Positions 56,776-64,000 of a DNA stretch of 64,000 nt are shown one piece after another. Position 1 is the first letter of the stretch, and each line of letters begins with the position of its first letter. This stretch comes from Sinorhizobium fredii USDA 205 (lineage in GTDB: Bacteria > Pseudomonadota > Alphaproteobacteria > Rhizobiales > Rhizobiaceae): the NCBI RefSeq assembly GCF_001461695.1, contig NZ_AUTC01000045.1, positions 124,001-188,000 of the forward strand, written 5' to 3'. The translations under genes were made by a program, and so were the position numbers. The notes beneath the pieces are model-generated. The model made no database searches. It worked only from the letters and a program-made list of their open reading frames with translations, and had not been told where the DNA came from.

Positions 56776-57109
56776 GCATGACCTCCCTATTTTCGTAGTT
56801 ATGGGACACATCGACACAGCACGGCCTGTGCCGCAATCACCATAGTGGGCGAGCGGGGAGAATAGTGGCCGCATTCGCCGCGACCGGAAGCAGATTCCTT
56901 TGTATCGCATGGGGGCTTTGGCAGAGAATTGCGGCAGGCGCCTTTCCGAGCTTAGGCGTCAGCGCGTCGGCTCCGCCACGGTCGGCACAAGATGCGGCGC
57001 GGGCGGCAAAGGTTAGCGCAAACGCGTCGCGCATGGCCGTGCGTCGAGAGGAACTGCTGTCTTCTGCGGTTTACCGTGAACCCCTGAAGACACAGGCCGG
57101 AACCGCATC
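56776..57109. other. Divergent intergenic region OCD-GNAT
   Basis: A 334-bp spacer that carries the promoters of the dehydratase/OCD pair (minus) and the GNAT gene (plus). I see no gene and no clear operator in it. Confidence 0.35.
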
Positions 57110-57952
57110 ATGACCACCCAAGAGATCATTCTCGAAAAGATGACGCCAAAGCATCTGGACGGTGCGTTGGAACTGTCCCGCCAGGTCCAATGGCCGCATC
57201 GGCGCGAGGATTGGGAACTGGTCCAGTCGATCAGCCAGGGAATCGTCGCACTCGAAGAGGAGCGTCTCGTCGCGACCATCATCATGACGCCCTATGGCGA
57301 TGACACCGCCACCATCAACATGGTCATCGTCGATGCCGCCATGCGCGGCCGCGGTCTCGGCCGGAAGATGTTGGAAGAGGCGCTTGCCGAGGCGGGAGAG
57401 CGTACCTGCTATCTGGTGGCGACGCAGGAAGGTCTTCCGCTCTATGAGAAGGTGGGTTTCGCTGCGACCGGCGAGACCGTGCAGCACCAGGGCGAGCCGT
57501 TGCCGGTTGAGGTGCCGGGTCACGTAACATGGAGCGAGAGCGGCGATCATGCCCACTTGGTAACGCTGGATCGCGCGGCACACGGCCATGACCGTTCGGC
57601 ATTGATGGAGATTCTGCGCAAGCGGGCGAAGTTCGCTGTCATTCGCGATGCGGGCGAGATCCAAGCCTTCGCGGCGATCCGGTCTTTTGGCCGTGGGCTG
57701 GTCATCGGCCCGGTCGTGGCGAGGAACGATTCCGAAGCCCGGGCCCTGATCGATTTCCTGCTCGCCCATCACCAGGGCAGGTTCGTCCGTATCGACACGG
57801 ATGTCTCCACGAATCTTGCAGGATGGCTCACCGGGCGCGGGCTCGATCACGCCGGCTGTGGGATCACGATGCGACGTTCCGGGGCCGCGCGCAAGGAAGG
57901 CAAGCCCACGTATCACCGCAGCTACGCGCTGGTCAGTCAGGCACTCGGTTGA
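57110..57952 (+). CDS. GNAT acetyltransferase with C-terminal acetyltransferase-like domain
   Basis: A 280-residue protein. The N-terminal GNAT domain (residues 5-135) has INMVIVDAAMRGRGLGRKMLEEAL with the acetyl-CoA loop RGRGLG near 77-83, and LVATQEGLPLYEKVGF. The C-terminal half (about 145-280) resembles the second domain of YitH-type GNAT proteins. The acetylated substrate is unknown. Its stop overlaps an ATG (TGATG), and a short frame follows (57952-58056), suggesting the start of a truncated downstream gene. Confidence 0.85.
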   Translation: MTTQEIILEKMTPKHLDGALELSRQVQWPHRREDWELVQSISQGIVALEEERLVATIIMTPYGDDTATINMVIVDAAMRGRGLGRKMLEEALAEAGERTCYLVATQEGLPLYEKVGFAATGETVQHQGEPLPVEVPGHVTWSESGDHAHLVTLDRAAHGHDRSALMEILRKRAKFAVIRDAGEIQAFAAIRSFGRGLVIGPVVARNDSEARALIDFLLAHHQGRFVRIDTDVSTNLAGWLTGRGLDHAGCGITMRRSGAARKEGKPTYHRSYALVSQALG

Positions 57953-58056
57953 TGTCGGTAGAAAAATGCGGGGACTCGCTTGCCGAACTCGACGGTGCCA
58001 TCTGGTTCATCCCCTCGCCCTCCTATCGCGGCCATGAGGCGGCGGGCGGGTGCTGA
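57952..58056 (+). pseudogene. Truncated remnant coupled to the GNAT gene
   Basis: A 34-codon frame begins at the ATG overlapping the GNAT stop (TGATG) and reads MSVEKCGDSLAELDGAIWFI then PSPSYRGHEAAGGC before a stop. The coupling is the kind used for operon partners, and the sequence has protein character, yet it is far too short. I take it for the 5' stub of a lost gene. No family is recognised. Confidence 0.4.
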
Positions 58057-58193
58057 GATCGGCCAAGGGCGCGACTGTCACCGACGCGACCGGGATATAA
58101 GCTGCTCGACGGGTTCGCGGGGTCGGTGGGGCGTCAATGCCCGATACGGGGCAGGACGGCATCGTCATCCAAGGTCGCGAACGCCAACTTCGT

Positions 58194-58676
58194 CTACAGC
58201 GCTTGATACATGACGAAGGCGTCAACATAGCCATGGGTCGGGTGCCTGAACGCGCCGGGCAATGTGCCCACGACTTCAAAACCCATTTTCTGCCATAGCG
58301 AAATGGCGCGCTGGTTGGTGCTCGCCACGAAGTTGAACTGCATTGCCAGGTACCCGTGGGCGCGGGCGGTTACCAATGAGTGCTCGCACATACCGCGTGC
58401 GACGCCCCTACCCGTCGCATCAGGCGCTGTGACGTATCCACAGTTGCAAACATGCCGACCACCGCCAGCCTGATTGGGGCGCATGTAATAGGTGCCGAGG
58501 ATGGCGCCCGCTTGCTCGGCAACGAAGACTTCCTTGTCTGCTCCCATCCAGTAGGCGAGAGCCTCTTCCCGGCTCAGGTTACGGTGAAGCGTATAGGTTT
58601 CTCCCGCTCGGATCACGGGCTCGATGATCGACCAGACGGCGGGAGCGTCAGCAGATGAGGCGGGGCGAATATCCAT
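58194..58676 (-). CDS. GNAT family N-acetyltransferase
   Basis: A 160-residue single-domain GNAT protein: MDIRPASSADAPAVWSIIEP, then ATGRGVARGMCEHSL with the RGVARG acetyl-CoA loop near residue 88, and ISLWQKMGFEVVGTLPGAF near the end. The group includes the acetyltransferases for amino acids or small amines. Start ATG 58676 precedes the family N-terminus; the frame is open to 58808. It converges on the GNAT remnant and is divergent from HAD copy 2. Confidence 0.87.
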   Translation of the reverse strand: MDIRPASSADAPAVWSIIEPVIRAGETYTLHRNLSREEALAYWMGADKEVFVAEQAGAILGTYYMRPNQAGGGRHVCNCGYVTAPDATGRGVARGMCEHSLVTARAHGYLAMQFNFVASTNQRAISLWQKMGFEVVGTLPGAFRHPTHGYVDAFVMYQAL

Positions 58677-58943
58677 GGCGGCATGATTAACGTTTGCGGC
58701 AGGTCCTGAAAAGCGAGCTATAGCCTTTTTATCCATGGTTGACTGGGAAATGGCGGCCCCGCCTTCCGCGTTCGGCTTCTCGACGGTCGGATCACCGTCC
58801 ATCCGCAATCAAAAGGGCTAACCTGACCTATACTCCAGAATTTTCTGCTGACGAGCCTAGGAATCCGGCCAGAAGGGCGGCTGAGGCGGACCTATCATTG
58901 CTCATAACGGAAACAGATCCCCGCCAAGAAAAGGACGAAGCGC

Positions 58944-59612
58944 ATGGCCACTTTCCGCCCGAAATACATCACCTTCGACTGCCACGGCACGCTGATCAAC
59001 TTTCAGATGGCGGAGGCGGCACGCGATCTTTACGGCGACCGCATGAGCGAACAGAAAATGCTGCAATTCATCGCAGACTTCTCTGCGTACCGGCTCGATG
59101 AAGTGATGGCCGACTGGAAGCCCTATGCGGAGGTGGTCCATAACGCACTAGCGAGGACCTGCAAACGCAACGGCATCCACTTCAGGGACGAAGACGCCCA
59201 GATGGTATACGAACGCGTTCCCACCTGGGGGCCGCATCCGGACGTTCCGGCTGGTCTTGCCAAGGTCGCCAAGGAGATTCCGCTGGTCATCCTGTCAAAT
59301 GCAATGAACTCGCAGATCATGTCGAACGTCGAGAAGCTCGGCGCGCCTTTCCACGCCGTTTACACCGCCGAAGAGGCTCAGGCCTACAAGCCGCACTTCC
59401 GGGCCTTCGAATATATGCTCGACATGCTTGGCTGCGGTCCGGAGGACATACTGCATTGCTCCTCCTCGTTCCGCTACGATCTGATGTCCGCACATGACCT
59501 CGGGATCAAGAACAAGGTTTGGGTCAATCGCGGTCACGAGCCGGCCAATCCCTATTACGGCTATACCGAGATCGCCGGCATCTCGGAATTGCCTGGCGTT
59601 GTCGGGCTCTGA
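58944..59612 (+). CDS. HAD-superfamily hydrolase, 2-haloacid dehalogenase-like (copy 2)
   Basis: A 222-residue HAD enzyme close to the one at 53645-54334: TFDCHGTLINFQ (nucleophile Asp12), VPTWGPHPDVPAGLAKVAK, ILSNAMNSQIMSNVEKLGAP, AYKPHFRAFEYML, SSSFRYDLMSAHDLG. About 70 percent of residues agree by eye, with the middle nearly identical. The Tyr-to-His change beside the nucleophile (DCYGTL to DCHGTL) is a possible specificity difference. AAAGGACGA precedes ATG 58944. Its stop abuts the decayed chemoreceptor gene. Confidence 0.87.
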   Translation: MATFRPKYITFDCHGTLINFQMAEAARDLYGDRMSEQKMLQFIADFSAYRLDEVMADWKPYAEVVHNALARTCKRNGIHFRDEDAQMVYERVPTWGPHPDVPAGLAKVAKEIPLVILSNAMNSQIMSNVEKLGAPFHAVYTAEEAQAYKPHFRAFEYMLDMLGCGPEDILHCSSSFRYDLMSAHDLGIKNKVWVNRGHEPANPYYGYTEIAGISELPGVVGL

Positions 59613-59627
59613 GAATCCGCCGGCATC

Positions 59628-61465
59628 TTGCTGATGGTAGCAATGATCGGGGAGCGCTGGACCCTTGATCAAACCGTGACCGATGCAATCACCGCCGCCC
59701 GCGTTCAGCTTGAGACTTCCCGCGATCTCGTCGATGCTAAGGCCTCGGTCCGGGGCATGCAGACGGCCACGGGCGACATGCGCCTTGCGCAGTCAACCGT
59801 AGAAATGGAAGCAGCGCGCGCCTCGCTGGAAGCGCGAAAGAAGTCGGCTCTCAAATATCTCGAACTTGCGCTTTCATCACAGGTGGTGAAGGACAACAAG
59901 CAGCGCATCGCCACCATTCAGAAGCTTGTCGGCGAATACTACCAGAGTGCCGTCACGCTGGAACAATCGCTTCTGGCCAAGTCGCACGATCAAACCGCCG
60001 CCCTGGTGAAACAGATGCAAAAGCTCGCGGACGACATGGCGCCGCTGATCGATGACGGCGTCGAGGTTTCCAAGTCGATTGCAGGAAAGGCGGTCCAGGC
60101 GCGGCAAACGACACAGCAAATCGCAGCTGTCGTCAATAACAGCGTGGCAGCAGCGATGGTGCTTCTCTTGCTCGGATCGGCAATGTTCGGAGCCCGGGCC
60201 ATGGCGAGGCCGATTGGCCGTATCACCGCCAGCATGAGCGTTCTTGCCTCCGGCGATCTCGACGCAGAGGTACCCTTTGGGGAGCGGCGGGACGAGATCG
60301 GCGAGATGGCCCGGGCTGTCGGGGTGTGCAGGTGCGCGAGCTTAACGCGCAGGAGGCGGCGCTGCAGGCGAAAAGCGCCGACCTGCAGTCGAGCATCGGC
60401 GAGGTGGTGGCGGCGGCCGTGGCCGGCGACTTCACTCGGCGCATCAGCAAGGACTACGACAACGCCGATCTCAACCGCTTCGCCACCCGGGTCAACGAAC
60501 TGGTGACGTCGGTCGATCGCGGCGTCGCCGAAACCGGCCGGGTCATCTCGGCGCTGGCGGAAGGCGATCTCACCCAGACCATGCGCGGCGAGTTCCAGGG
60601 CGCCTTCGGCGACCTGCAGCAGAACGTCAACCAGACGCTGGCCAATCTCAGCTCGGTGCTCGGCGAGGTGCGTTCGGCGATCGACACGATCAACGGCGGC
60701 GCCGGCGAAATGCGCACCGCTTCGGGCGACCTGTCGAAGCGGAGCACCGAACAGTCGAGCGCCGTCGTCCGGCAGGCGGTGACGGCGATGGGGCGGATCG
60801 AGGAGGCCTCCGGCGAGATCGGCCAGATCATCAACGTCATCGACGAGATCGCCTTCCAGACCAACCTCCTGGCGCTCAATGCCGGGGTTGAAGCAGCGCG
60901 TGCGGGAGACGCCGGCAAGGGCTTTGCCGTCGTCGCGCAGGAAGTGCGAGAGCTCGCCCAGCGCTCGGCCAATGCCGCCAAGGACATCAAGGCGCTGATC
61001 TCGCGCTCGGGCGAGGAGGTCAGTTCCGGCGTGAAGCTGGTGACGGCGACCGGCGAGGCGCTGGCGCTGATCGAGGGGCATGTGGTCAAGATCAACGAGC
61101 ACGTGCATTCGATCGCCACCGCGGCGCGGGAGCAGTCGACCGGGCTTTCCGAGGTCTCGATCGCGGTCAACCAGATGGACCAGGTGACGCAGCAAAACGC
61201 CGCGATGGTCGAGGAATCGACGGCGGCGACCAGCCGGCTGGCCGACGAGGCAGCGAACCTGGCGCGGCTGATCGCCCGCTTCAAGCTCGAGGGCGGCATG
61301 GCCCCGCGTGCGGCCGCGCCGGACAGCCGTCCGGTCGCCTCGCCGGCCGCGCAAGCACGGCAGCCGCTGCTGAGGATGGGGAAGGTCTTGATCGAAGCCC
61401 GAAGTTGGGTGGAAGCGCGTAATGAAAAAGCAATAAACGCTACCTTGCCCGGCTCGCGCCGTTAG
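59628..61465 (+). pseudogene. Decayed methyl-accepting chemotaxis protein
   Basis: The frame gives a ligand-binding region (QTVTDAITAARVQLETSRDL), TM2 ([20 protein letters not shown]) and HAMP start ([21 protein letters not shown]). After EMARAVGV near 60317 the frame breaks; the reading resumes in another frame at [19 protein letters not shown]. The signalling tip [20 protein letters not shown] is present to the end at 61465. Part of the usual methylation helix is also missing between SKRSTEQ and [11 protein letters not shown]1 and the start are absent; the gene begins right behind the HAD stop. So there are at least three lesions, and no functional receptor is expected. Confidence 0.8.
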
Positions 61466-61557
61466 CCGCTACCATGATGAAAAACGGCGCGTTTGAGCAG
61501 AATGGTGCGATTTGCCAGTGGTCGGCGAGACGGGCGGTCTCCAGGTATTGCTGGATG

Positions 61558-62256
61558 CTACTGCTCGATTAGCGCTTTCGCCTGGTTCTTTATGGAAGTG
61601 ATCGTCAGGAGCTGATGCATCAAGCCTGGAACGGTTGCAGGGAAGCGGCCCTCCAGGGCGGCGGTGCCGACCGTGAAGCCGGCGGCCCGGCCGCTGACGA
61701 CAGCATGGATGCGTTCGACGCGGTCGATCGAGCCTGCGACGATAACGGGTTTCGCGACGGCGTCGCAGACGGCCCGGATGAGGTCTGCGACATCGACATC
61801 GGCGCGATAGGCAAGGAGATCGAGGCCGTGGACGCCCTCGCGGGCCGCAAGGTCTTTTGCGCTTGCAACGATCTCCGTCGTGGAACCCTCAAGAACGCTG
61901 GGATGACCCGCAATGCGGCCGGGGAAGGGGTAGTAGCGGATACCGCTTCCCTTGAGGAGGGGAAGGACGTCATCGGCATGGGTGCCGCCAAGCAGATAGT
62001 CGACGCCGAGCGTGAGGGCGGCGCGCACCGAGGCGATTTCGCTGGCGCGGTCGAGTGAAACCACTTCGAGATAGCTCTTCGCGCCCGCGGCCCGGATTTC
62101 CCGGTTGAGCCCTGAAAGCACCTCGAAGGGCAGGCCGATATCCTTGAAGCCGATATGCCGGACACCCGCAGAAAGCACCAAGGGAAGCTGCGCCAGGGCA
62201 TCCGGGATCGTCCGGTCGTTGCGGGTCAGCATGAAGATGAAATCGATGGGGGGCAT
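61558..62256 (-). CDS. TIM-barrel-like protein of the PdxA2/DUF1537 operon
   Basis: A 232-residue cytosolic protein starting MPPIDFIFMLTRNDRTIPDA. Features such as AGVRHIGFKDIGLPFEVL, EGVHGLDLLAYRADVDVADL and KPVIVAGSIDRVERIHAVV suggest a TIM barrel with a phosphate-binding Gly-rich end similar to HisA/aldolase-type enzymes. It follows pdxA2 with nine bases between, and an AGGAGA lies before ATG 62256, so it belongs to that operon. The function is unknown; an aldolase or isomerase acting on the four-carbon acid phosphate is a reasonable guess. Confidence 0.75.
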   Translation of the reverse strand: MPPIDFIFMLTRNDRTIPDALAQLPLVLSAGVRHIGFKDIGLPFEVLSGLNREIRAAGAKSYLEVVSLDRASEIASVRAALTLGVDYLLGGTHADDVLPLLKGSGIRYYPFPGRIAGHPSVLEGSTTEIVASAKDLAAREGVHGLDLLAYRADVDVADLIRAVCDAVAKPVIVAGSIDRVERIHAVVSGRAAGFTVGTAALEGRFPATVPGLMHQLLTITSIKNQAKALIEQ

Positions 62257-62265
62257 GTCATTCTC

Positions 62266-63255
62266 CTAGTCGCACGGTGACTTCGCCAGTCGGCGGGCGT
62301 AGTCGATTGCTGTTTCGAGACTCCTCGGATCGGCAATGCCACGGCCGGCGATATCGAAGGCGGTGCCGTGGTCGGGGCTTGTGCGCACGAAGGGCAGGCC
62401 GAGCGTGATGTTCACGCCCTTTTCCAGACCGAGATATTTGACCGGGATAAGCCCCTGGTCGTGATACTGCGCGACGACCACGTCAAAGCGGCCGTTTCGC
62501 GCCTGCATGAAAACCGTATCGCCTGGCCAGGGGCCGCTGGCGTCTATGCCCTCCGCACGGGCTGCCGCGATGGCGGGCGCGATGATGCGGATTTCCTCAT
62601 CTCCGAAGAGACCACCTTCGCCGGCATGCGGATTGAGCCCCGCAACGGCGATGCGGGGGCGGGCGATTCCCAACGCACGACCCCCCTGGTGGGCAAGGCG
62701 TATCGCGGACATCTGTGCCGGAAAATCCGCCTGGCGGATCGCCTCTGCCAGCGAACAGTGAATCGTGACCAACACGGAGCGAATATCGTCATTGGCGAGC
62801 ATCATCGCCACGCGCCCGGCGCCACCTTTTTCCGCGAGGATTTCCGTATGGCCGGGGTAGGGAAGCCCTGCAGCGGCGAGCGCCTCCTTGTGGATCGGCG
62901 CCGTCACGATGCCGGCGACTTTGCCGGTTCTGGCGAGATCGATCGCCGCAACGACGGCATCGTAGGCCATGCGGCCGCTGGTGGCGCTCACCTTGCCGAG
63001 TGCTGGTGGGGTTTCGACGCGGGACGCGGCGAGCATATTCAGGGCGCCATCCGGCTTCGCGTCGGCGATGTCATGGATCTCGTTCAGTTGCAGACCGCCG
63101 CCGAGGCTAGCGATGGCCTTCGTCATCACGGCCGGATCGCCGATGACGACACTGCGACGGAGGTCGGTGCGGGCAAGCATCGTCTTTGCCACGATCTCCG
63201 GCCCGATGCCGGATGGATCGCCCATGGTGACGGCGAGCGGCAGGGAGGTGTTCAT
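62266..63255 (-). CDS. pdxA2: PdxA2-type 4-phospho-acid-sugar dehydrogenase
   Basis: A 329-residue enzyme of the PdxA family. It has VTMGDPSGIGPEIVAKTML at residues 9-27, HKEALAAAGLPYPGHTEIL near 138, the metal His in VTIHCSLAEAI near 165, VVAQYHDQGLIPVKYLG near 268 and RTSPDHGTAFDIAG near 295. Next to a DUF1537 kinase the family member PdxA2 oxidises 4-phospho-D-threonate or -erythronate toward dihydroxyacetone phosphate rather than serving in vitamin B6 synthesis. It overlaps the kinase stop by four bases (ATGA), and GGAGCT precedes its start. Confidence 0.88.
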   Translation of the reverse strand: MNTSLPLAVTMGDPSGIGPEIVAKTMLARTDLRRSVVIGDPAVMTKAIASLGGGLQLNEIHDIADAKPDGALNMLAASRVETPPALGKVSATSGRMAYDAVVAAIDLARTGKVAGIVTAPIHKEALAAAGLPYPGHTEILAEKGGAGRVAMMLANDDIRSVLVTIHCSLAEAIRQADFPAQMSAIRLAHQGGRALGIARPRIAVAGLNPHAGEGGLFGDEEIRIIAPAIAAARAEGIDASGPWPGDTVFMQARNGRFDVVVAQYHDQGLIPVKYLGLEKGVNITLGLPFVRTSPDHGTAFDIAGRGIADPRSLETAIDYARRLAKSPCD

Positions 63256-64000
63256 GCGAGCTCCTTTCCAATTCGGCGAATGATGTCGGCGGCATTGCGC
63301 AGCGTCATGGCGGAACCGAAGCCGCCTGCCTTCATGGCGAGCAGCACCATTCGTCCATCGGCAAGACGCGCGCAGCCGAGAGGAAAGCCGGGCTCGAGTT
63401 CGCGGATCAAATCGAAGGCGTGAATGGAGAGTCGTTCCAAAAGGGCGTGCATCGTTTCGCCGCCCGTTGCGACGACGGCGTCGTATCGATGCCGCAACAA
63501 AGCGATCTCGGCCTCGTCCACCAGGGTGGCGAGAGCCTTCGCCGGGTCGCTGGTTCGGATATGCGGTGTACGGATACAGACGACAGAAGCTGCCTCGTCG
63601 ATATCCGTCGCACTCATTGCGACTGAAGCACCTGTCGCGGCCAATGCGTCGCACTGCGAATGGCTGACAGGGTTCGCGCTGCCGACAAGCACGAGAACAC
63701 GGCGCGGCGTGGCTTCGGGCGTGAAGGTGTGCTGGCCTGTGCGCCGCTCGACCACCGTGGCCAGCGCCTCGGCCATGCCTGGCGAGCCGACCCACAGCAC
63801 CGGGCCGTGCTTCTGGATCTCCGCAACCCGACGATTCAGCATGACCTGGTCGCATGCATCGATGATGACCACCGGAGCGTGGCCAATGGCATTGCCGATA
63901 TCCCCGTCCTCGGTGCAGGTGGAAACTCTAGCGATCCGGCCGAGGCCGGGCTCGATCAACTCTTCGATGCGCGACGTGCGGGCGGGATGGACAGGGTCGC
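63252..64000 (-). CDS. DUF1537 four-carbon acid-sugar kinase, partial
   Basis: The C-terminal 248 residues of a kinase that runs past the window edge. The visible part begins PVHPARTSRIEELI then IEPGLGRIARVST, with VLVLVGSANPVSHSQC near the middle, VVATGGETMHALLERL and PLGCARLADGRMVLLAMKAGGFG near the end. DUF1537 proteins phosphorylate D-threonate, D-erythronate or 3-oxo-tetronates at the 4-position. The gene overlaps pdxA2 by four bases and is upstream of it on the minus strand, in line with the D-threonate or D-erythronate pathway. The N-terminal half is not seen, so the exact substrate is open. Confidence 0.88.
   Translation of the reverse strand, partial: DPVHPARTSRIEELIEPGLGRIARVSTCTEDGDIGNAIGHAPVVIIDACDQVMLNRRVAEIQKHGPVLWVGSPGMAEALATVVERRTGQHTFTPEATPRRVLVLVGSANPVSHSQCDALAATGASVAMSATDIDEAASVVCIRTPHIRTSDPAKALATLVDEAEIALLRHRYDAVVATGGETMHALLERLSIHAFDLIRELEPGFPLGCARLADGRMVLLAMKAGGFGSAMTLRNAADIIRRIGKELA

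Overview
The window is high-GC, densely coded chromosomal DNA that reads as an alphaproteobacterium of the Sinorhizobium/Ensifer-Rhizobium group. The clues are the order glgP-glgB-glgC-glgA-pgm-glgX, the heterotetrameric sarcosine oxidase operon soxBDAG, a three-subunit proton-translocating transhydrogenase beside a small aa3-oxidase subunit IV, and rhizobial-type palindromic intergenic repeats. Names come from protein motifs read by eye; no database search was run.

Layout. 1-4.1 kb: the end of an unknown gene, a palindromic repeat, the aa3 subunit IV gene, and pntAA-pntAB-pntB. 4.1-7.6 kb (minus strand): a class III adenylate cyclase, a secreted DUF992 protein, a TPR lipoprotein and rpsU. 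7.9-13.1 kb: soxBDAG, which demethylates sarcosine to glycine with tetrahydrofolate. 13.2-14.7 kb: maoC-like and DUF2332 genes. 14.8-26.2 kb (minus): the glycogen operon, with a 45-bp inverted repeat pair before glgX. 26.4-34.7 kb (minus): a TadG-like von Willebrand protein, then an operon for a DUF2126/transglutaminase protein, a circularly permuted ATP-grasp/alpha-E protein and a second transglutaminase. This set is a predicted but uncharacterised amide-bond-forming system. 34.9-42 kb: an aldo/keto reductase with a divergent LysR gene, a two-domain VOC protein, DUF1579, two MarR genes, a frameshifted GFA-family gene behind two clear operator palindromes, and ilvD. 42.3-46.4 kb: a very large zinc-ribbon/cyclase/AAA/TPR protein and a redoxin.

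46.4-61.5 kb is accessory. It is gene-poor up to 48.4 kb and holds two copies of a terminator-bearing repeat, a second copy of the palindromic repeat from the left end, two small proteins, and a 46-nt fragment matching the 3' half of tRNA-Val(GAC), which I read as the scar of an integrated element. Beyond it lie an amine/amino-acid oxidase, a GntR regulator, a class III aminotransferase-fold protein next to an APH-fold kinase (an arrangement like the hydroxylysine or ethanolamine-phosphate kinase/phospho-lyase pairs), a HAD hydrolase, an overlapping PLP dehydratase and ornithine-cyclodeaminase-like reductase pair, two GNAT acetyltransferases, a second close HAD paralogue, and a decayed chemoreceptor gene.

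61.5-64 kb (minus) is a four-carbon acid-sugar operon: a DUF1537 kinase running off the window, PdxA2, and a TIM-barrel-like protein of unknown role. The core modules work in carbon storage (glycogen), one-carbon and methylamine catabolism (sox), NADPH balance (pnt) and branched-chain amino acid synthesis (ilvD). The accessory part looks like small catabolic cassettes for amines, hydroxy-amino acids and acid sugars, with several genes in decay.
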